Assembly: GCA_904419875.1 (NCBI GenBank)
Contig: CAJFTG010000025.1
Span: 1 to 36,084 of the forward strand
Length of the DNA: 36,084 nt
Reading direction: 5' to 3'
Origin: Candidatus Avimonas caecicola
GTDB lineage: Bacteria; Bacillota; Clostridia; Oscillospirales; Acutalibacteraceae
Every line of letters begins with the position of its first letter. Position 1 is the stretch's first letter. The notes below the pieces were generated by a model. It was given only the letters and a program-made list of their open reading frames with translations, searched no databases and had not been told where the DNA came from. The translations under genes and the position numbers were made by a program. Positions 6,914 through 15,004 of the stretch are shown here, in pieces.

Positions 6914-7960
6914 GTGACACTGCCCATGACTGCCAATATCCGCGACTTCGGTGCCGTCGGGGACGGCGCTGCCGACGATACGGCCGCCATTCAGGCGGCG
7001 GTGGACGCCTGCCCGCCCGGCGGCATACTGTATGTCCCGGAAGGGGTGTTCCCCTGTGCGGATATCCGCGTGAAGCCCCATATCACCATCCAGGGGGCGG
7101 GCAACTGGGGATATCGGGACGAGTCCAATTGCCATTCCCGCCTGACCCCCGCCGTGGAAACGGCGGCCTGCCTGCTGGACGTTACCGATGCGGTGGGGGC
7201 CACCATTGTCGGGCTGGCTCTGGACGGGAAGGGCTGCGGCAAGGAAATGCATGGGATACAGATTGCCAAGACCGGCACCTACGGCCGGGAGGAGGACGCT
7301 ATCCGGATTGAAAAATGCCGGGTTTCCGACTTTTCCGGCGACGCCCTGCACCTGCACCATGTGTGGTGCGCCACCGTGCAGGGCAACATGCTTGGCGGCT
7401 CCCGCAACGGCCTGTACATAGACGGCTGGGATCTTTTCATTTACGACAACTGGCTGACAGCCAACCGCGGCTGCGGCGTATACGGCCGCAGCCAGCGCAA
7501 TACGGCGGTGGTATTCCAGGGAAACCGGGTGGAATGGAACGGGCGGCAGGGAATTGATTCGGAGGGCGGCGTCACCTGGGTCCTGACCGGCAACCATTTC
7601 GACCGCAATGGCAGGGAGGGCGCCCGCTTCCTGGACGCCAAGCATATCAATATTACCGGCAACGCCTTTGTGCGGGACGGCTGGCGGGCGACCGGCGAGG
7701 AACGCAGCGTCGGGCTTACGGTGGAAAACGGGAAAGGCATTTCCATCCAATCCAATGTGTTCCGCTCCCTGGGCGGGGACGGCGGGAAGGAACGGCATTC
7801 GCCCGATTACGACATCCAGCTGAGCCGGCTGGACACCGCGGTGGTGAGAGGGAACGTCATGTATCAGGCGGCGGTGGTTCAGAACATTCTGGACTGGGGA
7901 GGGCACACCAATCTGGTTCTGGCGGACAATGTAGGGTCGCTCGCACAGGGCGACTGCTGA
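6914..7960 (+). CDS. pectate-lyase-superfamily beta-helix protein 1, no signal peptide
   Basis: A 348-residue right-handed parallel beta-helix protein of the Pectate_lyase_3 type. The N-terminus has the family hallmark IRDFGAVGDGAADDTAAIQAAVD followed by GGILYVPEG. Repeating coils follow, including GWDLFIYDNWLTANRGCGVYG and ITGNAFVRDGW, and the end reads LDWGGHTNLVLADNVG. The start is GTG 6914, eight bases after GGAGG (6901-6905). The frame upstream contains no signal peptide, so the protein is probably cytoplasmic or released by another route, unlike its two paralogues downstream. First gene of the cluster. Substrate and catalytic activity (lyase, hydrolase, epimerase or pure binding) cannot be read from the sequence. 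Confidence 0.88.
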   Translation: MTLPMTANIRDFGAVGDGAADDTAAIQAAVDACPPGGILYVPEGVFPCADIRVKPHITIQGAGNWGYRDESNCHSRLTPAVETAACLLDVTDAVGATIVGLALDGKGCGKEMHGIQIAKTGTYGREEDAIRIEKCRVSDFSGDALHLHHVWCATVQGNMLGGSRNGLYIDGWDLFIYDNWLTANRGCGVYGRSQRNTAVVFQGNRVEWNGRQGIDSEGGVTWVLTGNHFDRNGREGARFLDAKHINITGNAFVRDGWRATGEERSVGLTVENGKGISIQSNVFRSLGGDGGKERHSPDYDIQLSRLDTAVVRGNVMYQAAVVQNILDWGGHTNLVLADNVGSLAQGDC

Positions 7961-8031
7961 AAAAGGCGTTCGTCCGCCGGCGGTAGGGGTTTGCGCGCGG
8001 GCGGCGCCGGAGAAAGGGGCGGTGAGAAATC

Positions 8032-9276
8032 GTGGAACATTCCGGGCGTTTTTGGCAAAAGGCGGTGTTGGTGATGTGCCTGGCGTTTCTTTTCCCTGCG
8101 TGCGGGGATAAAACCGGGACCGATGTTTCCGCACAGGCGGACAAACCGGCTGCCGTCCGGTCCGCCAGCGGTCTTTTTGCCGACGGGGTGCCGGCCATCC
8201 CCCTGTCCGGGGCGGCGGAGCAGACGGCGGAAGCGGCGGTGAACGGGGCGCTGGGCAGCACGGTCCCCGGACAGGCCCGGGTGGTCAGTGTTGCGGATTT
8301 CGGCGCGAAAGGGGACGACCGTTCCAGCGACACTGACGCTATCCGGAAAGCCATCCAGGCGCTGGGAGGCGCGGGAACGGTGCTTTTCCCGGCCGGCACC
8401 TATTACTGTGCCGAGATCGCCGTTCCCTCCAACGTATCCCTGGTGTCGATGACCACCTTCGGATTTGACGGGAACGGGGCGACCCAGCTGGTGCGCAACA
8501 GCCGGAGCGCCGGGTGCATCCTCGACCTTACGGGTTCCGAAAACGTCTTGATTCAGGGCATTTCCATCGACGGGCTGGGGAAAAGCGCCCAGCAGGAGAT
8601 CTGCGGCATCCGGGTGAAGGACGCGCGCGGCGTGGAGATTTCCGGCGGGCGAATCGTGACGGATTACCGGGGGCCGGCCATCTATGTGGAACATTCCGCC
8701 GGCGTGAGCGTGCGCGGCTGTATGCTCGGTTCCGCCCGATACGGGGTGGAGGCGGCGGGAGGGGAGGATCTCCTGATTGCGGACTGCTGGCTCACCAGCT
8801 GCCATCCCGCCGGATATTACGGGTACGGCGGAACGCAGGGGGTGCGCATCACGGCCAACCGCATCGAATGGTGCGGCGCCGGCGTCCTGCTGGACGGGGT
8901 AAAGGCGCACGAGATCATCGGCAATTATTTTGACCGGTGCAGCATCGGCGGCATCCGCGCAACCGGCGGCGAAGGGCTGACCATGCTCGGCAACATCAAC
9001 CAGAGAAACGGCGTCAGCCACGGCACGGACGAATCCTGCAGCCTGTTCCTGGACGGGGTGGACGGCGCGGTCTACCGCGGCAATGTTATGGAAGCCATCC
9101 GGGGCGACGGCAACGACACCAACGTTACGCCCGAAACGGCGATGATCCTGCGGGGGCTGAAAAACAGCCAAATCGTCTTCAACACGGCCTACCGCGGTTT
9201 TACCGGAGAACTGCTCAAGGATTACGGAGGACACAGCGGCACGACGATTGCGGATAATGTCGGCGTCCGATACTGA
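8032..9276 (+). CDS. pectate-lyase-superfamily beta-helix protein 2, probable lipoprotein
   Basis: A 414-residue paralogue of the preceding protein with an added export signal. The first 24 residues are basic, then hydrophobic, ending LFPAC with a candidate lipidated Cys24 (the lipobox is non-ideal, with Pro at -2). The helix begins near residue 83 with VADFGAKGDDRSSDTDAIRKAI and GTVLFPAGTYYCAEI, and ends DYGGHSGTTIADNVG, closely matching the end of protein 1. The start is taken as GTG 8032; an internal ATG at 8074 would leave too short a signal. GGTGAG at 8021-8026 is a weak RBS. It lies 71 bases after protein 1. The intervening DNA shows nothing else. Role as for its paralogue, but at the cell surface. 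Confidence 0.85.
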   Translation: MEHSGRFWQKAVLVMCLAFLFPACGDKTGTDVSAQADKPAAVRSASGLFADGVPAIPLSGAAEQTAEAAVNGALGSTVPGQARVVSVADFGAKGDDRSSDTDAIRKAIQALGGAGTVLFPAGTYYCAEIAVPSNVSLVSMTTFGFDGNGATQLVRNSRSAGCILDLTGSENVLIQGISIDGLGKSAQQEICGIRVKDARGVEISGGRIVTDYRGPAIYVEHSAGVSVRGCMLGSARYGVEAAGGEDLLIADCWLTSCHPAGYYGYGGTQGVRITANRIEWCGAGVLLDGVKAHEIIGNYFDRCSIGGIRATGGEGLTMLGNINQRNGVSHGTDESCSLFLDGVDGAVYRGNVMEAIRGDGNDTNVTPETAMILRGLKNSQIVFNTAYRGFTGELLKDYGGHSGTTIADNVGVRY

Positions 9277-9310
9277 CGGCCGCACGGTATCCATAAAGGG
9301 GGGTTCGGCA

Positions 9311-10663
9311 ATGAAAAAAGCTCTGGCGGGCAGCGTGCTCTGGCTGGCTCTTGCATGCGCTTCCTTGGCGTTCGGCTTTTCCGGCTGCCGGCAGCCGGGC
9401 GCAGGGAGCGCCGCCTCCCCGGCGTCCGCGGGAACGATGGGAACGGCGGGAACGATGGGAACGGCGGAAAATGCGGGAACGGCACAGACGGGAGGGAGCG
9501 GCGTGACGGACGGTACACAGACGGAGGCCCCGGCGTCCGGAACTGCTGGCGGACTGCCCGGCGGGGAAACCGGTGCGGCGGATGCTCCCCCGTCCGGCAC
9601 AGGGGCGGTACAGCCCTCCGGGGAAACGGAGGGGGCCGGCGCGGCGATGGCGAGCGTAAACGTCCGGGATTTCGGGGCTGAAGGCGATGGGAAAACGGAC
9701 GATACGGCCGCGGTGCAGGCGGCAATCGACCGGGTTCACGATGCGGGGGGCGGTTATGTTTACCTGCCTGCCGGCACCTACCGGCTGAACGCCGTGTGCG
9801 TCAAGCAGGATGTCTGCCTGTACGGCGACCGGACCTGGAGCGCCGAAGACCCCGGCAGCATCGGAAACACGGTGCTGGTCCCCGCGGGGGCTTCGGTATC
9901 CTGCGTGGTGGATATGGGGAGCGGGGGATACAAAAACCCGGGGCTGAAAAACGTCTGCATTGACGGGCTGGGCCTGGGGACCTCCGTCGCCGGGATTGCC
10001 AGTCCGGGACTGGCTTCGGTCACCGGCAATTCCATGCGGGTGGAAAACGTGCGGATCCGCAACTGCTCGGGCGTTGGGCTGGACGCTACCAACAACGCGA
10101 TCGCCAGCGTGAAGGGCTGCATGGTTACCGGCTGCGGCACCGGCTTGAAGCTGGTGGGCTGGGATCTGTTCATTTACAATAACGTGATCGCCGGGAACAA
10201 AGGGGACGGCATATCGGTGTCCGGCGGCAGCGCGATGAGCCTGTGCTATAACCGCATCGGCTGGAACGACGGCTGCGGCGTGCGGTTTGAGGGCTTCGCC
10301 CGGGTTTCCATGACGGGCAATACCTTTGATTCCAACGCCTCGCCGGGCGTGTATTTCAGCGGTTCGACCAATATGGCGCTGCACGGCAATCTGTTTATCC
10401 GCAACGGGTGGTCGCCCCTTTCCGGCCTGTCCAACGGCGGCTGCCAAATCTCGGTCAACGCTTCCTCCGGCATCAACATCACCGACAATACCGTGCGGGG
10501 GGCATCCGATGCGCTGACCGGCGGGCGGTCGCCCGAATACGGCGTGATCGCCGACGTGATGAACAACTGCGTCGTTCAGGGGAACACGTTTGAGAACGCG
10601 GGGACCCGGGGGGAACTGAAAACGGAGGAAACCTCCAACCTGGACTGCGTGATCGAGGTATGA
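9311..10663 (+). CDS. pectate-lyase-superfamily beta-helix protein 3, lipoprotein with linker
   Basis: A 450-residue lipoprotein. The ATG at 9311 follows a G-rich RBS (AAAGGGGGG near 9295-9303); in-frame codons upstream lack a signal. The signal peptide ends GFSGC with Cys26. Residues about 27-112 are a low-complexity Gly/Ala/Thr/Ser/Pro spacer, which includes a duplicated GTMGTA unit. The beta-helix starts near 115 with VNVRDFGAEGDGKTDDTAAVQAAID and GGGYVYLPAGTYRL. The segment GWDLFIYNNVIAGNKGDG is nearly identical to protein 1, showing recent common origin, but its C-terminus diverges. The spacer would hold the helix away from the membrane. Function as for the paralogues: polysaccharide binding or cleavage, unproven. 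Confidence 0.88.
   Translation: MKKALAGSVLWLALACASLAFGFSGCRQPGAGSAASPASAGTMGTAGTMGTAENAGTAQTGGSGVTDGTQTEAPASGTAGGLPGGETGAADAPPSGTGAVQPSGETEGAGAAMASVNVRDFGAEGDGKTDDTAAVQAAIDRVHDAGGGYVYLPAGTYRLNAVCVKQDVCLYGDRTWSAEDPGSIGNTVLVPAGASVSCVVDMGSGGYKNPGLKNVCIDGLGLGTSVAGIASPGLASVTGNSMRVENVRIRNCSGVGLDATNNAIASVKGCMVTGCGTGLKLVGWDLFIYNNVIAGNKGDGISVSGGSAMSLCYNRIGWNDGCGVRFEGFARVSMTGNTFDSNASPGVYFSGSTNMALHGNLFIRNGWSPLSGLSNGGCQISVNASSGINITDNTVRGASDALTGGRSPEYGVIADVMNNCVVQGNTFENAGTRGELKTEETSNLDCVIEV
9430..9465 (+). repeat. 18-bp perfect tandem duplication in the linker of beta-helix protein 3
   Basis: Two identical 18-base units (9430-9447 and 9448-9465) encode GTMGTA twice, and each is itself built from related 9-base halves. 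The site is in frame and could vary in copy number to change spacer length. Confidence 0.85.
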
Positions 10664-10691
10664 ATTTTTGGCTTGGGAAAGGATGATGGGA

Positions 10692-12107
10692 ATGAAAAAG
10701 AACAGGATCGGCCCGGCGGCCCTGCTGGCGGTGCCCCTGCTTGCTGCAGCCCTCCTCGGCGGCTGCGGCTCCGGGGAGACGGTATCCCCGCCGCCTTCCT
10801 CCGGCGGAGGGGAGGGGATTGCCCTGGATTTTGGCGGGGAAGAGGTGATTCTTACCTTTCCCTGGGAGCTGGCGTCGCCCGAAAGCAGCCCGTCGGCGCA
10901 GCGGCATTATGAGTACATCCAGGAGCTTAACAAAAAATATGACGTGACCATCACGGAAAAAAGCGTCAACGGCTCGTATTACAACAACAACATGGTCACC
11001 ACCGTCCTTTCCGGCAAGCCGATGGGCCATATCATGATCAGCTACGGCCAGTATGCCGCCGACTATTACCGGGCGGGGATTCTGTCCGACCTCAACCAGG
11101 CGATGGAACAGACCGGCATCGATTTCCGGGACGAATCCATCTATAACCAGAACATCACCCGGTTCTGCAACTTCGACGGGAAACAGGTCGGTTTCAGCAA
11201 CAGCGTGGAAGTGCAGAAGGACCTTTGGTTCGTCAACCTGCGGATGATGCAGGAGGCCAGCATCGATATTTACGGCATTGTGGACAGCGGGGAATGGACC
11301 TGGGACAAGGCGGAGGAGCTCGGCAGGCGGCTGACCAGGGATACCAACGGGGACGGGACGCCGGACATTTACGGCATCGGCGCCAGCTCCGCCCAGGGAC
11401 TGGCGGAATCGCTGGCTTCCGCCAACGGGGGAGACCTGATCCGGCTGGATGAGGAGGGCCGTCCGCTGCTCTCCTGGAATGATCCGGCAACGCTGGAGGC
11501 CATCAACCGTATGTACCGGTGGTGCACCACGGACGCCATCTGCCGGCCCTGCCTGTCCAACCAGGCGTGGACCCAGGCGGCCACCGATTTCATCAACGGA
11601 TCGTATGCCATGATCCAGGGGCCGATCGATTACCTGAGCAATTTTCAGAGCGCGGCCATGGAGGACGATTTCGGCGTCATCCCGCCTCCCAAGGGCCCCA
11701 ACGCGCAGGGAGACTGGTATACCGCCGGCGGCTCCATCTCCTATTTCCAGTTTATTCCCGTCACCTATGAGGACCGGGCGGCAGAGCTTATTCAGCTCTA
11801 TCAGGAACTTTCCTGCGACCCTGAGGGCATGACCAAGGAAGAGGCGTGGCAGGACAGCTATCTCGACATGGTCCGGGACGACAAGTCGATGGAATACCTG
11901 CTTCGTCTCGGCTTTGAGGGGCGGCAGAGGCTCAGCCTGACCGCGGCGGCTGCGGAATTTTGGGGCGACCCATCCTTGGCGGTGGTCTTTGAGAATATCG
12001 CAAAGAACGCGACCACTCCCGGCGCGGCTATTCAGGAATACACCAGCCAGTTCCAGGCGCAGATGGACGACAAATGGAGCGGGATTACCCTGACGGGGCT
12101 GGGATAA
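10692..12107 (+). CDS. extracellular sugar-binding lipoprotein (ABC transporter, family 1)
   Basis: A 471-residue substrate-binding protein of a sugar ABC importer. The signal peptide ends LLGGC with Cys25 as the lipidated residue. The mature part follows the SBP_bac_1 pattern: a first strand VILTFPWELASPE, ELNKKYDVTITEK, a Gly-containing hinge region, the RDTNGDGTPDIYGIG segment common in these proteins, and NGSYAMIQGPIDY near residue 300. Start options are TTG 10668, ATG 10683 or ATG 10692; the last gives a standard signal peptide and follows AAAGG at 10679. No permease is adjacent; it probably serves one of the two permease pairs downstream. The ligand is unknown, presumably an oligosaccharide. 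Confidence 0.88.
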   Translation: MKKNRIGPAALLAVPLLAAALLGGCGSGETVSPPPSSGGGEGIALDFGGEEVILTFPWELASPESSPSAQRHYEYIQELNKKYDVTITEKSVNGSYYNNNMVTTVLSGKPMGHIMISYGQYAADYYRAGILSDLNQAMEQTGIDFRDESIYNQNITRFCNFDGKQVGFSNSVEVQKDLWFVNLRMMQEASIDIYGIVDSGEWTWDKAEELGRRLTRDTNGDGTPDIYGIGASSAQGLAESLASANGGDLIRLDEEGRPLLSWNDPATLEAINRMYRWCTTDAICRPCLSNQAWTQAATDFINGSYAMIQGPIDYLSNFQSAAMEDDFGVIPPPKGPNAQGDWYTAGGSISYFQFIPVTYEDRAAELIQLYQELSCDPEGMTKEEAWQDSYLDMVRDDKSMEYLLRLGFEGRQRLSLTAAAAEFWGDPSLAVVFENIAKNATTPGAAIQEYTSQFQAQMDDKWSGITLTGLG

Positions 12108-12146
12108 GCGAAACCGGAACAAAAAACCGAAGGAAGGGATCGAGGA

Positions 12147-13154
12147 ATGAAAGCAAAGAGCGGGTGGAAAAGAATCGGGCAAAGAATCGCCGCCGTCATA
12201 GCGTCGGCGGCCCTCATGGCGGGAGCGGCGGCCCTGCCGGCCGGCGCGGCGGCGCTGTCGGAGGACTTTGAGGGCTTTGCCTCCACCGACGACCTGAGCA
12301 TGAACTGGTTCCCCTACGGGGATTTTCTCACCGACATCACCCTGAGCAAGACCGGCGGCGCCGGCAATTCCCAGGCCATGAAGCTGACCTTTACCTATGA
12401 CGATTCCATGAAGGACAAATGGGGGACGGCCCGCGGCGCGTATGCCGAGGACATGAGCAGCAAAACCGCGACCGGTTTCCGCTTCTGGGCGAAATCCGAC
12501 GTGGAGGGGCTGGGGCTGAAAATCCTCATGGTGTACAACAACATGAGCTGGAAATACGCCGCAGAGGTTGAGCTCAGCACCGCCGGCAAGTATTATGAGA
12601 TGCCCTTCTCTTCCATGAAGCTGGATTACGGCACCGTCACAGTGGACAACGGGACCGACCCCCAATACATCAATGAATGGCAGCTGGAATCCGTGAAAGG
12701 GGACCTGGATATCCGGGAGGCGACGGTTTTCATCGACGATATTTCCTACATCGGGGACGGGCCGGCCGCCCCGCCGAGCGTGACCGACCCGCCAACCGCC
12801 GGGCCCACTGGGCCCACCGACCCCACCGACCCGCCGGAGCCTACTCCAACCGACACGGAGCCTTCGGCAGACGCTTCCGGGACGACCTCCACGCAGGCAG
12901 ACGTTCCTGCCGACAGCGGGACCCAGCCCGGCGAAACGGACTCCTCTTCCAATCCAACGGATACGAGCGGCAGCGGCACGGCAGCGGCCGGAAGCACGGA
13001 ACCGGAGGGCGGCGGTTTGAGCGGCGGCGCGATAGCGGGGATTGTGACGGCGGCGGTTGTCCTCCTTGCGGGCGGCGGCGCGGCACTGTATTTCCTGGTA
13101 TTGCGCAGAAAACCGTCGGGTCCGGAGGGCGCCGAACCCCCGGAGGAAAAATAA
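12147..13154 (+). CDS. membrane-anchored surface protein with one CBM11-like domain
   Basis: A 335-residue protein. The signal peptide (1 to about 35) ends PAGAAA. One beta-sandwich domain (about 36-207) opens with LSEDFEGFASTDDL and closes with ATVFIDDISYIG, the pattern of CBM11-like carbohydrate-binding domains. A Pro/Thr/Ser/Gly-rich spacer (about 208-285) follows, then a transmembrane segment (about 288-311) and a basic RRK stop-transfer with a short tail. There is no sortase motif, so anchoring is by the C-terminal helix. No catalytic domain is seen. Start ATG 12147 follows GAAGGGATCGAGG. A short 5-bp hairpin (13154-13169) separates it from the next gene. It probably captures the glycan near the importer. 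Confidence 0.78.
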   Translation: MKAKSGWKRIGQRIAAVIASAALMAGAAALPAGAAALSEDFEGFASTDDLSMNWFPYGDFLTDITLSKTGGAGNSQAMKLTFTYDDSMKDKWGTARGAYAEDMSSKTATGFRFWAKSDVEGLGLKILMVYNNMSWKYAAEVELSTAGKYYEMPFSSMKLDYGTVTVDNGTDPQYINEWQLESVKGDLDIREATVFIDDISYIGDGPAAPPSVTDPPTAGPTGPTDPTDPPEPTPTDTEPSADASGTTSTQADVPADSGTQPGETDSSSNPTDTSGSGTAAAGSTEPEGGGLSGGAIAGIVTAAVVLLAGGGAALYFLVLRRKPSGPEGAEPPEEK

Positions 13155-13195
13155 GGGGCATAATCCCCTGAAGATGAAAGGATGCGTGATTTTCC

Positions 13196-14803
13196 ATGGT
13201 CCGAAAACCCATCCGTGCTCTCGCCGCGTTGGCGCTTTCCCTGTCCACGGCCTGCCTGCTCCCCGCGGCGGCGGACGGCGGCGCCGATCTGATTGACGAT
13301 TTCAGCGGCTACGCCGATTCCGCGGCGCTGCAGGCCGTCTGGCTCGGCCAGAACAACCCCTCCGTCGCTCTGGAGGATGGCGCGCTTTCCTTTGGCTACA
13401 CGGCCTGGGGCGATGTTTACCGGAGTGTGGACTTCACCGCCATGCCGGCCGACGCGGAGGGCATCGCGCTGGATATTTACAGCGAGGGGGAGGCGTCCCT
13501 CACCCTTAAGCTGGGGTACAACGCCGGCGCGGAGTACCGCTATGAGCACGCCATCCAGCTGGCGGCGGGGGAAAACGAGATCCGGCTTCCCTTTGCCGAC
13601 GGACAGTGGACCGGCACGGCCGGCTGGGGGACCGTCGGCGCGATGCTGCCGGTTACCCGGGTGCAGCAGCTGATGATTTCCACCGGCGGCGGAGAAAACA
13701 CGGTGCTGATCGACAATATCCGTTTTCTGAAGGGCTCGGAGACGGGGGAGCTCCCCCCTGCCGACCAGCCGGAGGAACCCGAGCTTCCAACCGACCCCTA
13801 TGTCCTGGAGGACTTTGAGGGGTATGCCAACAGCGCGTCGCTGGGGTATGGCGGCCTGTGGACGAACAACAGCGGCGGCGGGTGCCTGGCAACCCTCTCC
13901 CTGGAAACCGGCGGGGGCAACATCCATGCGGGGACCTCCCTGAAAATCGACGCCACGGATACCGGCTGGATGACCGTCACCCGCAGCGGCGTCACTGTTC
14001 CGCCGGACGCTGCCTCCATGACCTTCTGGGCGCGGGCGGAGGCGGAAACCACCCTGAACCTGGAGTTCCGGCTGAACAACAACGCCTACAAATACGCTCC
14101 CTCCAAAGGCGTCGCCATCGGTACCGAAGGCGCGTTTTACACGGTGTATTTCGCGGACTGCCGCTATGTTCAGGGCAGCGGGGACGCGGATATGGGCTGG
14201 AGCCTGGACGACCGCTGTCTGGTAAACGGAATCAACTTTCTCCGGGACGGCTATGATGCCGTGACGCTTTATTTGGATGACATCTCCTTCGGGACGCAGG
14301 CAATGCCGGAGGACCCGAACGATCCGATTGCCCTGCTGGAAAAGGCGATTGACGAACTGCCGGACTACAAGGAGCTGACGGTGCTGGATGTGCAGAGCAT
14401 CCAGGCGGTTTACGCGGATTATGCCGCGCTGTCGGCCGCGGAGAAAAGGCAGGTTTCCAACCGCCAGGAACTGCTGGACGCGAAGGAACTGGCCGACCTG
14501 TGGGCCGATGTCCTTGGCGGCCGTCTGGACGACGCCGTGAGCCTGGGCAAAGGGATCGCCGCCCTGCCGGAGAGCGTGGGCGAAACGGAGCGGCCGGCGG
14601 TCGACAGCCTGTGGAAGGCGTATGAAGCCCTTACGGAAGAACAGCGGGCGCTGGTTCCCGGCGCGGAAAGGCTGGAGGCGGCCTATCAATCGCTGTACGG
14701 CGGCGGGAGTTCGCCGGATACCGGCGCCGCTCTGCCGGCCGGCACCGCCCTGCTGGGCCTGGCCGCCGCCGGCGCCGCATGGGTTTCCCGCAAGAAACGA
14801 TAG
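13196..14803 (+). CDS. surface protein with two CBM11-like domains and an SPDTG sortase-type tail
   Basis: A 535-residue protein: signal peptide (1 to about 27), then two beta-sandwich domains of CBM11-like pattern. The first runs from about 30 to 180 (LIDDFSGYADSAALQ to TVLIDNIRFLKG). The second runs from about 200 to 367 (YVLEDFEGYANSASLG to AVTLYLDDISFG). Two helical repeats of about 55 residues follow (375-500), each with a YAALSAAEKRQV- or YEALTEEQRALV-type core seen in clostridial surface proteins. The C-terminus is SPDTG (506-510), a hydrophobic stretch and RKKR, matching cell-wall sorting signals of the (S/P)PxTG kind known from Clostridioides difficile sortase B. The ATG at 13196 has AAAGGA 13 bases upstream, a long spacing. 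No catalytic domain is seen. Confidence 0.78.
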   Translation: MVRKPIRALAALALSLSTACLLPAAADGGADLIDDFSGYADSAALQAVWLGQNNPSVALEDGALSFGYTAWGDVYRSVDFTAMPADAEGIALDIYSEGEASLTLKLGYNAGAEYRYEHAIQLAAGENEIRLPFADGQWTGTAGWGTVGAMLPVTRVQQLMISTGGGENTVLIDNIRFLKGSETGELPPADQPEEPELPTDPYVLEDFEGYANSASLGYGGLWTNNSGGGCLATLSLETGGGNIHAGTSLKIDATDTGWMTVTRSGVTVPPDAASMTFWARAEAETTLNLEFRLNNNAYKYAPSKGVAIGTEGAFYTVYFADCRYVQGSGDADMGWSLDDRCLVNGINFLRDGYDAVTLYLDDISFGTQAMPEDPNDPIALLEKAIDELPDYKELTVLDVQSIQAVYADYAALSAAEKRQVSNRQELLDAKELADLWADVLGGRLDDAVSLGKGIAALPESVGETERPAVDSLWKAYEALTEEQRALVPGAERLEAAYQSLYGGGSSPDTGAALPAGTALLGLAAAGAAWVSRKKR

Positions 14804-15004
14804 CGGGGAACGGCGGTGCCGGAGGCCCTGAAAAAGCGGCTACGGTTATCGTCTGGGAAAGGGGGCGCTGCGGGGAACGGGGATTGCGGCGCCCCCTCTT
14901 CCTTGTCCTCCGCCCGGCGGCTGTGAATTCCGGCCGCCGGAACAGCTCCACGGGTTTTCCTCCCCTGTGCCGGGGATGGGCCGACGGGAAAGGCGTGTGG
15001 TGAA
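14804..15004. other. 200-bp intergenic gap inside the cluster
   Basis: The largest gap within the plus-strand cluster. Apart from the hairpin at 14860-14897 nothing was found: no convincing promoter and no small gene with an RBS. It divides the beta-helix/CBM genes from the transport and membrane genes. Confidence 0.5.
14860..14897 (+). terminator. hairpin between CBM genes and transport genes
   Basis: AGGGGGCGC (14860-14868) pairs perfectly with GCGCCCCCT (14889-14897), enclosing a 20-base loop. The following bases CTTCCTTGTCC are pyrimidine-rich but lack a T run. It may end part of the upstream transcript or lower expression of downstream genes. Confidence 0.45.
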
